From Acidobacteriota bacterium (GTDB taxonomy: Bacteria; Acidobacteriota; Holophagae; Acanthopleuribacterales; Acanthopleuribacteraceae), in NCBI GenBank assembly GCA_020439745.1, contig JAGQSC010000027.1:124001-188000 (forward strand): a stretch of 64,000 bases of DNA, read 5' to 3'. A program made the translations under genes and the position numbers. The notes under the pieces were generated by a model that worked only from the letters and a program-made list of their open reading frames with translations, searched no databases and was not told where the DNA came from. Positions 44,944-54,462 of the stretch are shown one piece after another. Positions within the stretch are counted from its first letter, which is position 1, and every line of letters begins with the position of its first letter.

Positions 44944-45369
44944 ATGTTATTAGTTATGTGCCTGTTTTTGGCCGGAGACGTGATTGGACGAGAACCGGCA
45001 GCTGATGGGACGCAAGTCACCATTTCGGCGTTTGAGTCATCGTCCCCGGAGCTGCTCGGCAAAGTGATTCAAGTGACGGGTAAGGTCATAGATGTATGCC
45101 CTGCCAAAGGTTGTTGGATGGTGCTTGCTGATGGGGATCATCAAGTAAAAGTGAAAGTGAAAGACGGGGAGATGGTGTTTGGCAAAGAGTTGATCGGCAA
45201 AAAGGTGCTGGCTGAGGGCACCGTCTATTCATTTGAAATGACGCTGGAAGATGCCCGTGCCTACTACGCTCATTTGGCCGAAGAGAAGGGTGAGGTCTTT
45301 AATCCAGAATCCATAACCAAAGGTGAGACCGTGTATCAAATCGGGGGCATAGGCGCAAAGGTACTTTGA
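44944..45369 (+). CDS. Secreted DUF4920 domain protein
   Basis: 141 aa. Hydrophobic leader MLLVMCLFLAGDVIG, then an OB-fold-like domain with LGKVIQVTGKVIDVCPAKGCWMVL, where the two Cys and CWM are conserved in the DUF4920 family, and VKVKVKDGEMVF. Function unknown; a metal-binding or membrane-edge role has been suggested for similar folds but is not shown. GGAGG lies five bases before the ATG. It precedes the DinG-like helicase by 6 nt. Confidence 0.8.
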   Translation: MLLVMCLFLAGDVIGREPAADGTQVTISAFESSSPELLGKVIQVTGKVIDVCPAKGCWMVLADGDHQVKVKVKDGEMVFGKELIGKKVLAEGTVYSFEMTLEDARAYYAHLAEEKGEVFNPESITKGETVYQIGGIGAKVL

Positions 45370-45375
45370 GCCCTT

Positions 45376-47871
45376 ATGGTCCCCGTTGAACGGGTACTAT
45401 CCCAAGCCGCCACTGAGCAGTTGAGGTCCGAAATTGCGGCGGCTGGGGGTGCTGAGATCTTCGCTGTTCTGTCCCGGGACCCAGAATCGAAGCTGTTCGA
45501 CCAGTTAAAGGTGGTGGCGAGGGGCACCGGAGTCGAGGTGCCTGCGATCATGAGCAGGGCTGCTTGGGGTGAGATGACGGTACACAATCACCCTAACGGC
45601 GTTTTGAGACCGTCACAGGCCGATATGCAAGTGGCGTCGGTATTTGGTGAAGAGGGCATTGGGTCGATGATTGTCGACAATGATGTCACTCATGGTTATG
45701 TGATCGTTGAACCCAGCCTTGAAACTGAGCCGGTTGCCATTGCTACCGAGCAGGTGACCCATGTGTTCACCCCTGAAGGTGCGCTTTCACGAAACCTGGA
45801 TGGCTTTGAAGCACGTGATGGACAGGTGGAAATGGCCGCTGCAGTGGCCAAGGCACTCAATCAAGGTGAGTTACTCACGGTGGAGGCAGGAACGGGGACT
45901 GGAAAGAGCCTGGCCTACTTAGTGCCTTCTATGCTGTGGGCTCAAACCAATCGTAAACGTGTGGTGATCGCAACAAAGACCATTGCGCTTCAGGAGCAAT
46001 TGCTATTCAAGGACATTCCACTTGCTCGAAGCTTGATGTCTGATCCGCCCCATGCTGCACTGATCAAAGGTAGGTCGAACTACGTGTGTTTGCGCAAGTT
46101 GCATGATGTGATGCAGCATCAAATTCAGTTGTTCAACGACCACGAAAAAGACGACAAGAGGGAAATTACAGAGTTGGCTGAATGGGTTTCTTCTCATGGC
46201 GTCGGTGATCGATCTGATTTGCCGTTTTTGCCTTCCCATCGAGCGTGGGAGACCATTCAGTCAGATGCGGATATGTGTTTGGGTGCCAAATGCCCCCATT
46301 TTCAGCAGTCTCCGTTTTATGTCTCGCGTCGCCAGGCGGCAAAAGCGCGCATACTCATCGTGAATCAGGCACTGCTTTTTGCGGATTTGGCGGTGCGTCA
46401 GGCCACTGGAAACCATAAAGCTGCGGCTGTTATTCCGCCGTACGATGCCGTGGTCCTGGACGAAGCGCACAGCGTCGAGGACATTGCTACCGACCATTTC
46501 GCACAAAAAGTATCTTCCTTTGGTTTGCGCATGTCCTTGGGGAAACTGATATCAGCACGAGGCAGCTCAGGGGTTGTGGTACGCCTGCACGAACTGATGA
46601 TGCGCGTGGGAGACCGCGACATGCTTGAGTTTATGGTGTCTGTGGTGCCACAACTGAGGGAACATCAAGAGCACATGCTTCAGGCCATTGAAGCGCTCAG
46701 CGCTGAAATCCACATGGCCCTCAATCCAGATCGTCATGCCCGCTTGGAAGTATGGATCAATGAGCAGATTCTGGCCTCAGAATCCCTGCATGAGGCTCGG
46801 GCGTTGGCTCAAGACCTGATGGTGGCGACGAATCAACTTTTGACCGTGGCGAGGCGGATTCGTGCCAAGGTCAGCCAAATCGATGACGAACGCGTAGAAA
46901 AGACGATTGAGGGGTTGAAAGTCGAGCTGGATGCACGCATAACTCGCATCGAATCAGCCATCCACGCCGTGCGAGATTTTGCCGATCGCTATGATCCCAA
47001 TGTGATTCCTTGGGTCCAATTAAAACGCTTCCGCTCTAATCGGCTGGAGTTTGAGTACAAGGTTTCCCCGTTGGATGTGTCCGGCGCACTTCGGGAAGCA
47101 CTGTTGAAGCCTTATCACAGTGTCGTCATGACATCAGCGACTCTGAACTTGAATGACAATTTCGAATTTATTTCGCAGCGTTTGGGGCTGATGGACTTCG
47201 AAGAGCGAAAGACCAGATTCTTGGCCGTGCCGTCTCCGTTTGACTATGCGAGCCAAGCGGTTTTCGTGGTACCTAAGCTGGATGTGGGTCCCGATCAACA
47301 CGCCTTCCCAAATCGGGTTGCAGATCACGTGATCGAGTTGGCGCAGATGGGCACTGGCGGTACGCTTGTGTTGTTTACATCATATGCGTTACTACATCGT
47401 GTGTCGGGCTTGGTGGACGGGGCGTTACATCGTTTGGGTATCCCCCTTTTGGTCCAGGGTCAAGATCATCGAACGGCATTGATTCAGCGGTTAAAGGACC
47501 ATAGGGGCGTTCTGTTGGGAACGGATTCCTTTTGGGAAGGTGTCGATTTACCAGGTCTTGCCCTGAGTAAGCTGGTCATTACCAAGTTACCGTTTCCACA
47601 GGTGAACGACCCCATTTTTGCAGCGCGCAGCGAGGCTCTCCAGAAACAAGGTCAACGCGCCTTTTCAACCTACGCGTTACCTTTGGCTGTACTCAAGTTC
47701 AAACAAGGCGTTGGTCGGCTCATTCGCAGTAGGCGTGATCGCGGCATCTTGATGGTGATGGATCGTCGCTTGCTTGAGAAATCCTATGGTGGGCGCTTCC
47801 TGCAACAGCTCGCCAATTACCCTATGTCTCGGGACTGGCCATTGCACGCTGACGAATTGCCACCGCTTTAG
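45376..47871 (+). CDS. dinG: JAB-DinG fusion: DinG/XPD-type helicase with N-terminal JAB domain
   Basis: 831 aa. Residues ~1-115 hold a RadC/JAB-like domain (HNHPNGVLRPSQADMQVA near residue 70, i.e. His-x-His-Pro...Ser-x-x-Asp). From ~150 it is a DinG/XPD superfamily 2 helicase: Walker A AGTGTGKS near 172, DEAHSVEDIA near 362, and C-terminal FWEGVDLPG and GVGRLIRSRRDRG. Three of the four Fe-S Cys are present (YVCLRKL, DMCLGAKC); the fourth, normally in CFYxxAR, is replaced (QSPFYVSRRQA). Such 5'-3' helicases unwind R-loops and other replication blocks. Whether the cluster forms is open. It follows the DUF4920 gene by 6 nt. Confidence 0.85.
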   Translation: MVPVERVLSQAATEQLRSEIAAAGGAEIFAVLSRDPESKLFDQLKVVARGTGVEVPAIMSRAAWGEMTVHNHPNGVLRPSQADMQVASVFGEEGIGSMIVDNDVTHGYVIVEPSLETEPVAIATEQVTHVFTPEGALSRNLDGFEARDGQVEMAAAVAKALNQGELLTVEAGTGTGKSLAYLVPSMLWAQTNRKRVVIATKTIALQEQLLFKDIPLARSLMSDPPHAALIKGRSNYVCLRKLHDVMQHQIQLFNDHEKDDKREITELAEWVSSHGVGDRSDLPFLPSHRAWETIQSDADMCLGAKCPHFQQSPFYVSRRQAAKARILIVNQALLFADLAVRQATGNHKAAAVIPPYDAVVLDEAHSVEDIATDHFAQKVSSFGLRMSLGKLISARGSSGVVVRLHELMMRVGDRDMLEFMVSVVPQLREHQEHMLQAIEALSAEIHMALNPDRHARLEVWINEQILASESLHEARALAQDLMVATNQLLTVARRIRAKVSQIDDERVEKTIEGLKVELDARITRIESAIHAVRDFADRYDPNVIPWVQLKRFRSNRLEFEYKVSPLDVSGALREALLKPYHSVVMTSATLNLNDNFEFISQRLGLMDFEERKTRFLAVPSPFDYASQAVFVVPKLDVGPDQHAFPNRVADHVIELAQMGTGGTLVLFTSYALLHRVSGLVDGALHRLGIPLLVQGQDHRTALIQRLKDHRGVLLGTDSFWEGVDLPGLALSKLVITKLPFPQVNDPIFAARSEALQKQGQRAFSTYALPLAVLKFKQGVGRLIRSRRDRGILMVMDRRLLEKSYGGRFLQQLANYPMSRDWPLHADELPPL

Positions 47872-47914
47872 TCATTCGTGAGTGATTTATGGTCTCCTGA
47901 ACGGACAAGATGCG

Positions 47915-50014
47915 TTAACGCACCAGCGAAGCGACCAATTCCTGCGCTCGATAAGGCTTCTGCAGAAACCGATCGGGCTTCACCTTCTGAAATCGCTGGC
48001 TGGCATGTTTTTCAGTGTACCCGCTCGAAAGCACCACAAAGAGATCCGGCTGCAATGCCCGCATGGCAGTCAATGCTTCTTCACCGTCCATTTCTGGCAT
48101 GGTGAAGTCCAAGAGGACCCCGTCGATCTTGCCGATGTGGGTGCGGAACAGATCGACTGCTTGGAGACCATTACTGGCACAAATTACGTGAAAACCGGCC
48201 GAAGACAAGATTTTTGTGGCCATTTCGAGAATCGATGGTTCGTCGTCCACGACCAAGATGGTACCTGAGCCCTGGTTGGGAGTAGTCGAGCTGGTTTCTC
48301 TTGGTGTCACCACAAGTTGGTCGCAAGCTGGAAAGAGTACTTGGATGACGGTGCCCTTACCCCATTCACTGTCCACCAGAATGGCCCCGGCGTGACCCCT
48401 GACCACCCCTAATACCACGGGCAAACCCAGACCCCTCCCCGTAAATTTGGTGGTGAAGAAAGGGTCAAAGATTCGCTGAAGATCGCCCGGCTTAATGCCA
48501 CAGCCCGTATCTGAGACGGTGAGAACCGTATAGTTACCAAAAATAGGGGCGTCGGCAAATGCAACATTTGGACGTTGTATGTCTTCGAAGAACTCGTGGC
48601 GGGTGTTCACCTTGATGATGCCCTTTCCATCTACAAGTGCTTCAGATGCATTGATCACGAGATTCATAACGACCTGATTGATCTGGCCCGCATCGCCCAT
48701 AACAGCTGGCAGGTCTGGTGGGATCTCCAAAATCAACTCGGCTTTCTTCGAGATAGTGCTCTCCAGCAAGAACGTCATATCTCCGGCGATGTAAGACAGA
48801 TTCACGGGTTTGGCTGCGAACGATCCCCTTCCGGCAAAGTCGAGCATTTGCTGCGTCAATTCTGAGGCTCGTAAGGCAGTCACTTCGATTTGGTTGATCA
48901 TGGCTATTGGGGACCGACCCGCCTGTTGTTCAATGCGTGCTAATGCCGCATTTCCCATAATGGTGGTCAGCAAATTATTGAAGTCATGGGCAATGCCTCC
49001 AGCCAAAATGCCGAGACTCTCCAGTTTGTGCATTTGACGCATCTGATCTTCCATTTGTAGACGTGCCTGATCGGCCCTCTTTTGCTCCGTGATGTCACGG
49101 CCAATCGCGTTGACAGAAGCCACACGCCCGTCACGATAATGAACCTTAAGCGTCCATTGGATACAACGCACTTCTTGCTCATGGGTAGTCAGTCGGATTT
49201 CACACGAAACAGCTGACTGGGCTCGTTCAATAGCGCGCTCCATGGTTTGCACAAGTAAGTTGCGATCTTCCTCCAGCACGAAATTGTAAATAAATTGTCC
49301 GATCACGTCGTTACCCAATAATTTTCTCAGTGTCTTATTGGCGAACCTCAATCGACCCAGACCATCTACTTGGACCACCATACTGTCGGTGTCTTCCACG
49401 AAATCTCGGTATCGTTCCAAGAGTTCGTGCAAGGTAGCTTCCGTCTTGGATCGTGCAATCGCGGCGCCGAGACAATCGGCAGCCGTTTGTAGTGCGCCTA
49501 GTTCGGTGGAAAACCATTCGCGGTCTTGCCAGTAATCATTGAGTCCAATGAATCCCCACCAAATATCGTCGGCAAAAACAGGTACGATCGCCATGGATTG
49601 GACCCTTCGAGGCACCAAGAAGGCTTGTTCCGATTCGGGGAAAGACCGCACCGGTCCAAACACGGGATCACCGGAGCTCAGCAGCCGGTACCATCTCGTA
49701 AAACCCAGTTGGCTGTAGCTGAGCTTATCCAGCATCTTTGCCGGAATCTGAGGGTGGACACCCGGCGCCACCCATTCGTAACGCTGGCTGACTCTGTCGT
49801 TATCGCTTGAGCTGTTCTGAAAGACGTATGCACGCGAGGCAGCTGCCGCAGCACCAATTCTCGAAAGCGCCTCCTCAATGACACTTTCCCAATGTTTGGC
49901 GTTAATCAATTCATGGGCAAAATAGTTGACAGCGCGTAAGATGGCCTCGCTACGCGAACGCGCGTCTGGAGCCCCATCTTTGTCCCGGTCAAGCAAAGCG
50001 CTCATGTGATCCAT
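47915..50014 (-). CDS. Hybrid sensor histidine kinase (GAF-PAS-HisKA-HATPase-REC)
   Basis: 699 aa, soluble. Domains in order: GAF-like (~residues 20-195), PAS with DITEQKRADQAR linker (~205-325), HisKA with the phospho-acceptor His in GGIAHDFNNLL near 343, HATPase_c (NLVINASEAL, DTGCGIKPGD, GRGLGLPVVLG), and a C-terminal receiver (ILVVDDEPSI; Asp near 636 in VLLDFTMPEMDG). No membrane segment and no HPt domain. It probably senses a cytoplasmic signal and passes phosphate to a partner regulator; the NtrC-type gene at 43510 is a candidate but separated by two genes on the other strand. Confidence 0.9.
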   Translation of the reverse strand: MDHMSALLDRDKDGAPDARSRSEAILRAVNYFAHELINAKHWESVIEEALSRIGAAAAASRAYVFQNSSSDNDRVSQRYEWVAPGVHPQIPAKMLDKLSYSQLGFTRWYRLLSSGDPVFGPVRSFPESEQAFLVPRRVQSMAIVPVFADDIWWGFIGLNDYWQDREWFSTELGALQTAADCLGAAIARSKTEATLHELLERYRDFVEDTDSMVVQVDGLGRLRFANKTLRKLLGNDVIGQFIYNFVLEEDRNLLVQTMERAIERAQSAVSCEIRLTTHEQEVRCIQWTLKVHYRDGRVASVNAIGRDITEQKRADQARLQMEDQMRQMHKLESLGILAGGIAHDFNNLLTTIMGNAALARIEQQAGRSPIAMINQIEVTALRASELTQQMLDFAGRGSFAAKPVNLSYIAGDMTFLLESTISKKAELILEIPPDLPAVMGDAGQINQVVMNLVINASEALVDGKGIIKVNTRHEFFEDIQRPNVAFADAPIFGNYTVLTVSDTGCGIKPGDLQRIFDPFFTTKFTGRGLGLPVVLGVVRGHAGAILVDSEWGKGTVIQVLFPACDQLVVTPRETSSTTPNQGSGTILVVDDEPSILEMATKILSSAGFHVICASNGLQAVDLFRTHIGKIDGVLLDFTMPEMDGEEALTAMRALQPDLFVVLSSGYTEKHASQRFQKVKPDRFLQKPYRAQELVASLVR

Positions 50015-50231
50015 GACCTGCGGTGATACTAGCGGTGGCCTGAAATAGCATCAATGTTCCATGTATCTTTATAGCACATTACGATTGTCACCTATTGGCT
50101 GAATGGTCGCATCTTTTCAGGTCGGTTTTTGTGGGGATTGCCGCCAATTTTGATCGGAATCCGCTAATCAATGACATTGACAAATAGATCGGATGGCTTG
50201 AAAAACCGCTTCAATCATCGCTGGACCGAAT

Positions 50232-50247
50232 TGGCATTTAACTTGCC
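50232..50247 (+). promoter_or_regulatory. Sigma-54 (-24/-12) promoter before a small membrane protein
   Basis: TGGCATTTAACTTGCC matches the RpoN consensus TGGCAY-N5-TTGCW with exact GG-N10-GC spacing; only the last base differs. Transcription would start near 50258, about 10 nt before the ATG at 50268, leaving just the ribosome site GGAGGG as leader. Confidence 0.72.
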
Positions 50248-50267
50248 TCAGAAACTTCGGAGGGATT

Positions 50268-50465
50268 ATGACGGGATTCCTGGTTTGGTGTGTCTTGTTT
50301 GTGGTGTGTTGGCCTTGTGCGTTGCTTGCTTTGATCGTGTATCCGCTGGTGTGGATATTGCTGATTCCCTTTAGGCTGGTTGGGATTGCCGTGGATGGAC
50401 TCCTGCAGACGATCTACGCGGTCGTGACCTTGCCGGTACGTCTACTGGGAAGTCGTCCCCGTTAA
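50268..50465 (+). CDS. Small hydrophobic membrane protein under sigma-54 control
   Basis: 65 aa. GGAGGGATT precedes the ATG. Almost all hydrophobic: MTGFLVWCVLFVVCWPCALL, then LVYPLVWILLIPFR-type and AVVTLPVRLLG. It resembles a recurring short family of two-helix membrane proteins seen in several phyla, whose function I do not know. Being preceded by a -24/-12 promoter suggests it is induced by an NtrC-type activator, e.g. stress at the envelope. A longer overlapping frame (50171-50374) is a shadow. It converges on the downstream methyltransferase with 4 nt overlap. Confidence 0.75.
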   Translation: MTGFLVWCVLFVVCWPCALLALIVYPLVWILLIPFRLVGIAVDGLLQTIYAVVTLPVRLLGSRPR

Positions 50466-51148
50466 AACAGACCGGGTACGAATCGCTTGGTTTTGGCTGC
50501 ATAGGTCAGGTAGGCGTCGCCAAACTCTTCAATGGCCATTTTTTCTTCAAATCGGGCCAACCACACGTAGGCAATGATGAGCACCGGCCACAGCCCCAGC
50601 GTGAACCACGAGGGCCAGTGGACCAGCCATCCCAGCGTGAAAAGCATGAGACCTGTGTATTGGGGGTGTCTCACAAATCTGTAAATCCCATCCGTAACCA
50701 GGCCGTCTGATTGGTGGATGCTTCGCCACCCAATGGCGACCAGAATAAGACCAAGGATACTGACCGCTGTGCCTACGCTGGCCACCCAGTGACCGACCGC
50801 ATGGATGTAGTTTCTTGCTATGGAGGAAACTTCAAAAAACGGTGCGAGCATAAAAATCAGCAGCGGAAAGCCAAACATTTCAGTCATCAAGGCAATCAGA
50901 AATGCCAAAAACGCACCGCGTGTTTTCCAAACATGTTTGGTGGGTTTCCGGTAGGGCAACAAAAGCAGGAAGGCACCGCACATCAAGATATTGAGAGCGA
51001 TGAGCCCTGCTTTGCCAAAATGGTCTTCGATCCAAGCCAAGGTCACAGGCCTACCATGGTGAGGTAGCAACTCGACTGCATAGATGGCAACGAACAAAAT
51101 CAATGCGACCCAGCCCAACAGGTCCCACCAGCGTGATTGCTTTTTCAT
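50462..51148 (-). CDS. ICMT/PEMT-type membrane methyltransferase
   Basis: 228 aa with about six hydrophobic segments. The C-terminal DGIYRFVRHPQYTGLMLFTLGWL and ARFEEKMAIEEFGDAYLTYAAKTKRFVPG are the SAM-binding signature of isoprenylcysteine carboxyl methyltransferase-like enzymes. It is a distinct paralogue of the one in the polyketide cluster (21146) and has no polyketide neighbour. Substrate unknown. It overlaps the upstream DUF1579-like gene by 4 nt (ATGA). Confidence 0.8.
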   Translation of the reverse strand: MKKQSRWWDLLGWVALILFVAIYAVELLPHHGRPVTLAWIEDHFGKAGLIALNILMCGAFLLLLPYRKPTKHVWKTRGAFLAFLIALMTEMFGFPLLIFMLAPFFEVSSIARNYIHAVGHWVASVGTAVSILGLILVAIGWRSIHQSDGLVTDGIYRFVRHPQYTGLMLFTLGWLVHWPSWFTLGLWPVLIIAYVWLARFEEKMAIEEFGDAYLTYAAKTKRFVPGLF

Positions 51149-51594
51149 GGCTGAGCCGATTGGTACGTGGTGGTCATGACCACCATATGCTCGCCGTCTT
51201 CTAACCGCCAGTTTTCCTGTTTAGCTCCTGTTGCGCTGGGAATATAGTCAATACCCGCTTGGTCCTCTAAATAGGTGAAGCGAATTCTGCCATCGTCCAG
51301 GAGATGCCCGTGCATCACCAATGGGTCATCCGAACTGAAGAAAGCATAAGACTCGAAAGTGCCCTCATCGGTGGCGCGAATCATGCCGTGTGCTTCCCAC
51401 ATCGGCCGCTTGGGATGCTGACCCACAAACGTGAATTTGATCCAACTTCCGCCCAGAACCCATTCGTATTTCAAGTCCCCCGTCGCCAAGGTACCGTCCT
51501 CGTATCGGCTTTCAGTGTGCCAATGACCGATCAAGAAGGACATTTTCTCGAGTGGGTTTTCGCTTTGGATCGTTAGAAGGATCAAAAGAACCAT
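51145..51594 (-). CDS. DUF1579-like lipocalin-type protein
   Basis: 149 aa. Short hydrophobic leader (MVLLILLTIQS), then a single-domain beta protein: MSFLIGHWHTESRYEDGTLATGDLKYEWVLGG, AHGMIRATDEGTFESYAFFSSDD, and WRLEDGEHMVVMTTTYQ. These blocks fit the DUF1579 / heme-binding-like lipocalin group, whose members are little characterised. GGGAG precedes the ATG. Cotranscribed with the membrane methyltransferase. Confidence 0.6.
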   Translation of the reverse strand: MVLLILLTIQSENPLEKMSFLIGHWHTESRYEDGTLATGDLKYEWVLGGSWIKFTFVGQHPKRPMWEAHGMIRATDEGTFESYAFFSSDDPLVMHGHLLDDGRIRFTYLEDQAGIDYIPSATGAKQENWRLEDGEHMVVMTTTYQSAQP

Positions 51595-51729
51595 GTCAAT
51601 CTCCCTGAGTGAATGTGCCCAGCTTAATGCGTGACGTTAAACCAACCAAGCCAAATTGAGACGAATTTCAATTTATTCCTTGCACAGGTACCGGCTTCAA
51701 AGGTACACATGGGGAAAGGGAGTGTGGCT

Positions 51730-54096
51730 ATGAAGTGTTTATGTGTGGTTGTGTGCCTGCTTGGCGGCTGGGCAATGGGACAAGATCGCCAAGTGGTTCG
51801 CGTCTATTTCGAGGATGAGTCGGACTTACGCGATTTCCCCGTGGCTATTGATGATTGTGGGGTCAATGCCAGAGAGCGATACGTGCAGGTGACTGTCGAT
51901 GCGACGGAACTCGCAGCGATCGATCTGGCTGGCTTGGCCTATAAGGTGGACGATCGGGAAACCCGTGCTCTTAACGAGCCATCAGGCATGGAATCAGGAG
52001 CCGGTATTCCCGGATTTCCGTGTTACCGCACCGTTGAAGAAACGTTCGACGCCGCTGTTCAAATGGTCGCCAACTATCCTGGGATGGCCACATGGACCGA
52101 TATCGGTGATTCCTGGGTAAAAACACAAGGGGTGGGTGGTTACGACATCAATATGCTTACCCTCACCAATCAGTCCATTCCGGGGCCTAAACCAGCCTTC
52201 ACGATATCCGGCTCTATTCACGCCCGAGAATATACTAGCCCCGAGTTAGTGACCCGCATGGCAGAGCATCTGTTGGCTAACTACGGAACGGACCCAAATG
52301 TGACTTGGCTGTTGGACCATCATGTGTTTTACCTCATTCTGGTGTTGAACCCTGATGGACGTAAACAGGCGGAAACGGGTCTTTCATGGCGCAAGAATGC
52401 CAACAACAATTTCTGCACCAACACCAATACTAGAGGGATTGACCTCAATCGCAATTGCACGTTTGAATGGGCCTGTTGTGGTGGATCCAGTTCTTCAGCA
52501 TGTAGCGAGACGTTTCATGGTCCAAGTGCCGGGTCCGAGCCAGAAGCCCAAGCGCTGATCAATCACCTTTCCACCACCTATCCGGATCTTCGCCCCCCAG
52601 ACCTCACCACACCGGCTCCCGATGACACCATGGGTCTTTACATTGACGTGCATTCATATGGCGGTTACGTGTTGTCTACTTGGGGATTTACGCCGACACC
52701 GCCCCCCAACGCAGCGGACATCTTGCGGATTGCTCGCAAGATCACCTTTTTCAACGGTTACCACCCACAGCTAGGTTCCTTGAGCACGGTGGACGGGACA
52801 ACCAAGGATTATTCCTATGGGGAGCTTGGTGTTTCTGGGTACACCTTAGAGTTGGGAACGTCGTTTTTTCAGGACTGTGCGACCTTTGAGAACACCATTT
52901 ACCCGCAAAACCTCGAAGCCTTATTGAACATAGCTCGTTATGCCCGGGCTCCCTACTTGCTGACTCGTGGACCTGATCCCATTCAACTTGAGGTAAATCC
53001 ACCTACTGCGACGCCCGCTCAGATGATTACCTTAACCGCCATGCTGGACGATGCTCGCTTTGGCACACAAAACGGCGTGGAACCTGCCCAAACCGTAGCA
53101 GAGGCCGAAGTTTACGTGGATATTCCGCCTTGGCAGGGCGGCGCCACGCCAATAGCCATGACTGCCGATGATGGTACGTTTGATGAAACACAAGAAGCGG
53201 CCACAGCCACTGTAGGTCCGCTTTCTGAGGGTGTGCATTCTCTGTTTGTCCGGGCTCGCGACAGTGCAGGCAATTGGGGCGCTGTAAATGCGATCTTTGC
53301 CATCGTATTGGATCCGGTCACGTCGCCTAAGTTACAGGGTCTTGTGCGCAACGCCAATACATCGGCACCGGTGGAAGCAATGCTAACTGCAGGCATTTAT
53401 GGTACCTCCAGCGATCCCGGAACGGGCGCCTATCAGTTGTTGGTTACACCTGGCACCTACGATATTTTGGTTCAGGCCGATGGGTTTGTGCCTCAGATAC
53501 TGAGTTCCGTCACTTTTGGGGCCGGCCAAACGATTAACCAAGATATTTTCCTCGATCCGATCTGTGTCATCCATGAAGAAGACTTTGAATCGGGTCTCAA
53601 TGGTTGGGCAACCCAGGCGCCGTGGCAGTTATCGAACGAGTTTGCCAACAGTCCGACCATGGCGATGAATGATTCGCCCGGCGTGAGCCACGCAAACAAC
53701 CTGAATATCGCCGCAACGTCAGGTAGCATCGATATTACGGGCGCCAATGGCATAGAACTGAGGTACTGGACACGTTACGAACTAGAAACCAACTTCGACT
53801 ATGGCCATGTCGAATACCGCGTCGATGGAGGTGCCTGGAACGAAATCGACCTGGTAAACGGGGTTCAGACGGTGTTTCAGCAACGGCAGGTGGCGATACC
53901 CGCGACAGGTAGCACGCTGGAACTTCGATTCCGGCTCACGTCCGATACTTCAGTGACCAACGATGGGTGGGTTTTTGATGATGTCCAGATTACGGCCGCT
54001 TCTAGTGCCTGTGGCCAATCGCTTAGTAGCATGATTGCACAATGGCCCGACCCGATTTCAGTGACGCAACTGGTCTTTCAAGTGAATCAACTCTAG
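51730..54096 (+). CDS. Secreted M14 zinc carboxypeptidase
   Basis: 788 aa. ATG 51730 with GGGAG upstream; signal peptide MKCLCVVVCLLGGWAMG. Peptidase M14 domain: zinc ligands H164 and E167 in SGSIHAREYTSPEL, a third His in IDVHSYGGYVLSTWG, substrate LNPDGRKQAETGLSWRKN and GIDLNRN, and the catalytic Glu in GYTLELG. After it comes an Ig-like bacterial domain, a carboxypeptidase-regulatory-like domain (LQGLVRNANTSAPVEAML) and a C-terminal MAM/immune-inhibitor-A-like beta domain (EEDFESGLNGWAT; YWTRYELETNFDYGHVEYRVDGG). The enzyme is likely secreted and trims C-terminal residues from proteins. Convergent with the cupin gene (overlap 4 nt). Confidence 0.9.
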   Translation: MKCLCVVVCLLGGWAMGQDRQVVRVYFEDESDLRDFPVAIDDCGVNARERYVQVTVDATELAAIDLAGLAYKVDDRETRALNEPSGMESGAGIPGFPCYRTVEETFDAAVQMVANYPGMATWTDIGDSWVKTQGVGGYDINMLTLTNQSIPGPKPAFTISGSIHAREYTSPELVTRMAEHLLANYGTDPNVTWLLDHHVFYLILVLNPDGRKQAETGLSWRKNANNNFCTNTNTRGIDLNRNCTFEWACCGGSSSSACSETFHGPSAGSEPEAQALINHLSTTYPDLRPPDLTTPAPDDTMGLYIDVHSYGGYVLSTWGFTPTPPPNAADILRIARKITFFNGYHPQLGSLSTVDGTTKDYSYGELGVSGYTLELGTSFFQDCATFENTIYPQNLEALLNIARYARAPYLLTRGPDPIQLEVNPPTATPAQMITLTAMLDDARFGTQNGVEPAQTVAEAEVYVDIPPWQGGATPIAMTADDGTFDETQEAATATVGPLSEGVHSLFVRARDSAGNWGAVNAIFAIVLDPVTSPKLQGLVRNANTSAPVEAMLTAGIYGTSSDPGTGAYQLLVTPGTYDILVQADGFVPQILSSVTFGAGQTINQDIFLDPICVIHEEDFESGLNGWATQAPWQLSNEFANSPTMAMNDSPGVSHANNLNIAATSGSIDITGANGIELRYWTRYELETNFDYGHVEYRVDGGAWNEIDLVNGVQTVFQQRQVAIPATGSTLELRFRLTSDTSVTNDGWVFDDVQITAASSACGQSLSSMIAQWPDPISVTQLVFQVNQL

Positions 54097-54452
54097 ATCC
54101 AACTATCTGCAGGCGCCGTCAAGGCTCCGCCGACCTCTCCTGTATTTACGGTATCCTTCGGTTCAAGCAGTAACACGTGGCATTCTTCATCAGCTTCGGG
54201 TTTATGTGGTACGCCCTTGGGAACCACGAACAGTTCACCTGTATGCAACACGATGGTGCCGTTTGGTAACAGAATACGCAGTTTCCCCTTGATGACCAGG
54301 AAAAGTTCGTCGGTTTCGATGTGCTCGTGCCAGACAAACTCGCCCTTCACTTTGACCAGCTTTACGTGATAGTCGTTGAGTTGGGCCACGATCTTGGGGG
54401 ACCAATGTTCATGGAACAGATCTAACTTCTCTGCAAGTGAAATAGCCTTCAT
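54093..54452 (-). CDS. Cupin domain protein
   Basis: 119 aa, single cupin_2 barrel: WHEHIETDELFLVIKGKLRILL (the His-x-His...Glu metal-binding half-motif) and GELFVVPKGVPHKPEAD. ATG 54452 follows GGAG directly; a longer frame upstream is not used. Enzyme or sensor activity unknown; family members bind a metal ion. It lies 10 nt after the endonuclease/exonuclease/phosphatase gene on the same strand. Confidence 0.85.
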   Translation of the reverse strand: MKAISLAEKLDLFHEHWSPKIVAQLNDYHVKLVKVKGEFVWHEHIETDELFLVIKGKLRILLPNGTIVLHTGELFVVPKGVPHKPEADEECHVLLLEPKDTVNTGEVGGALTAPADSWI

Positions 54453-54462
54453 AAGGCTCCTT

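Noticed and set aside
50171-50374. A 67-codon frame overlapping the small membrane protein gene
   Set aside because: Shadow frame; its start lies upstream of the sigma-54 promoter and has no ribosome site.
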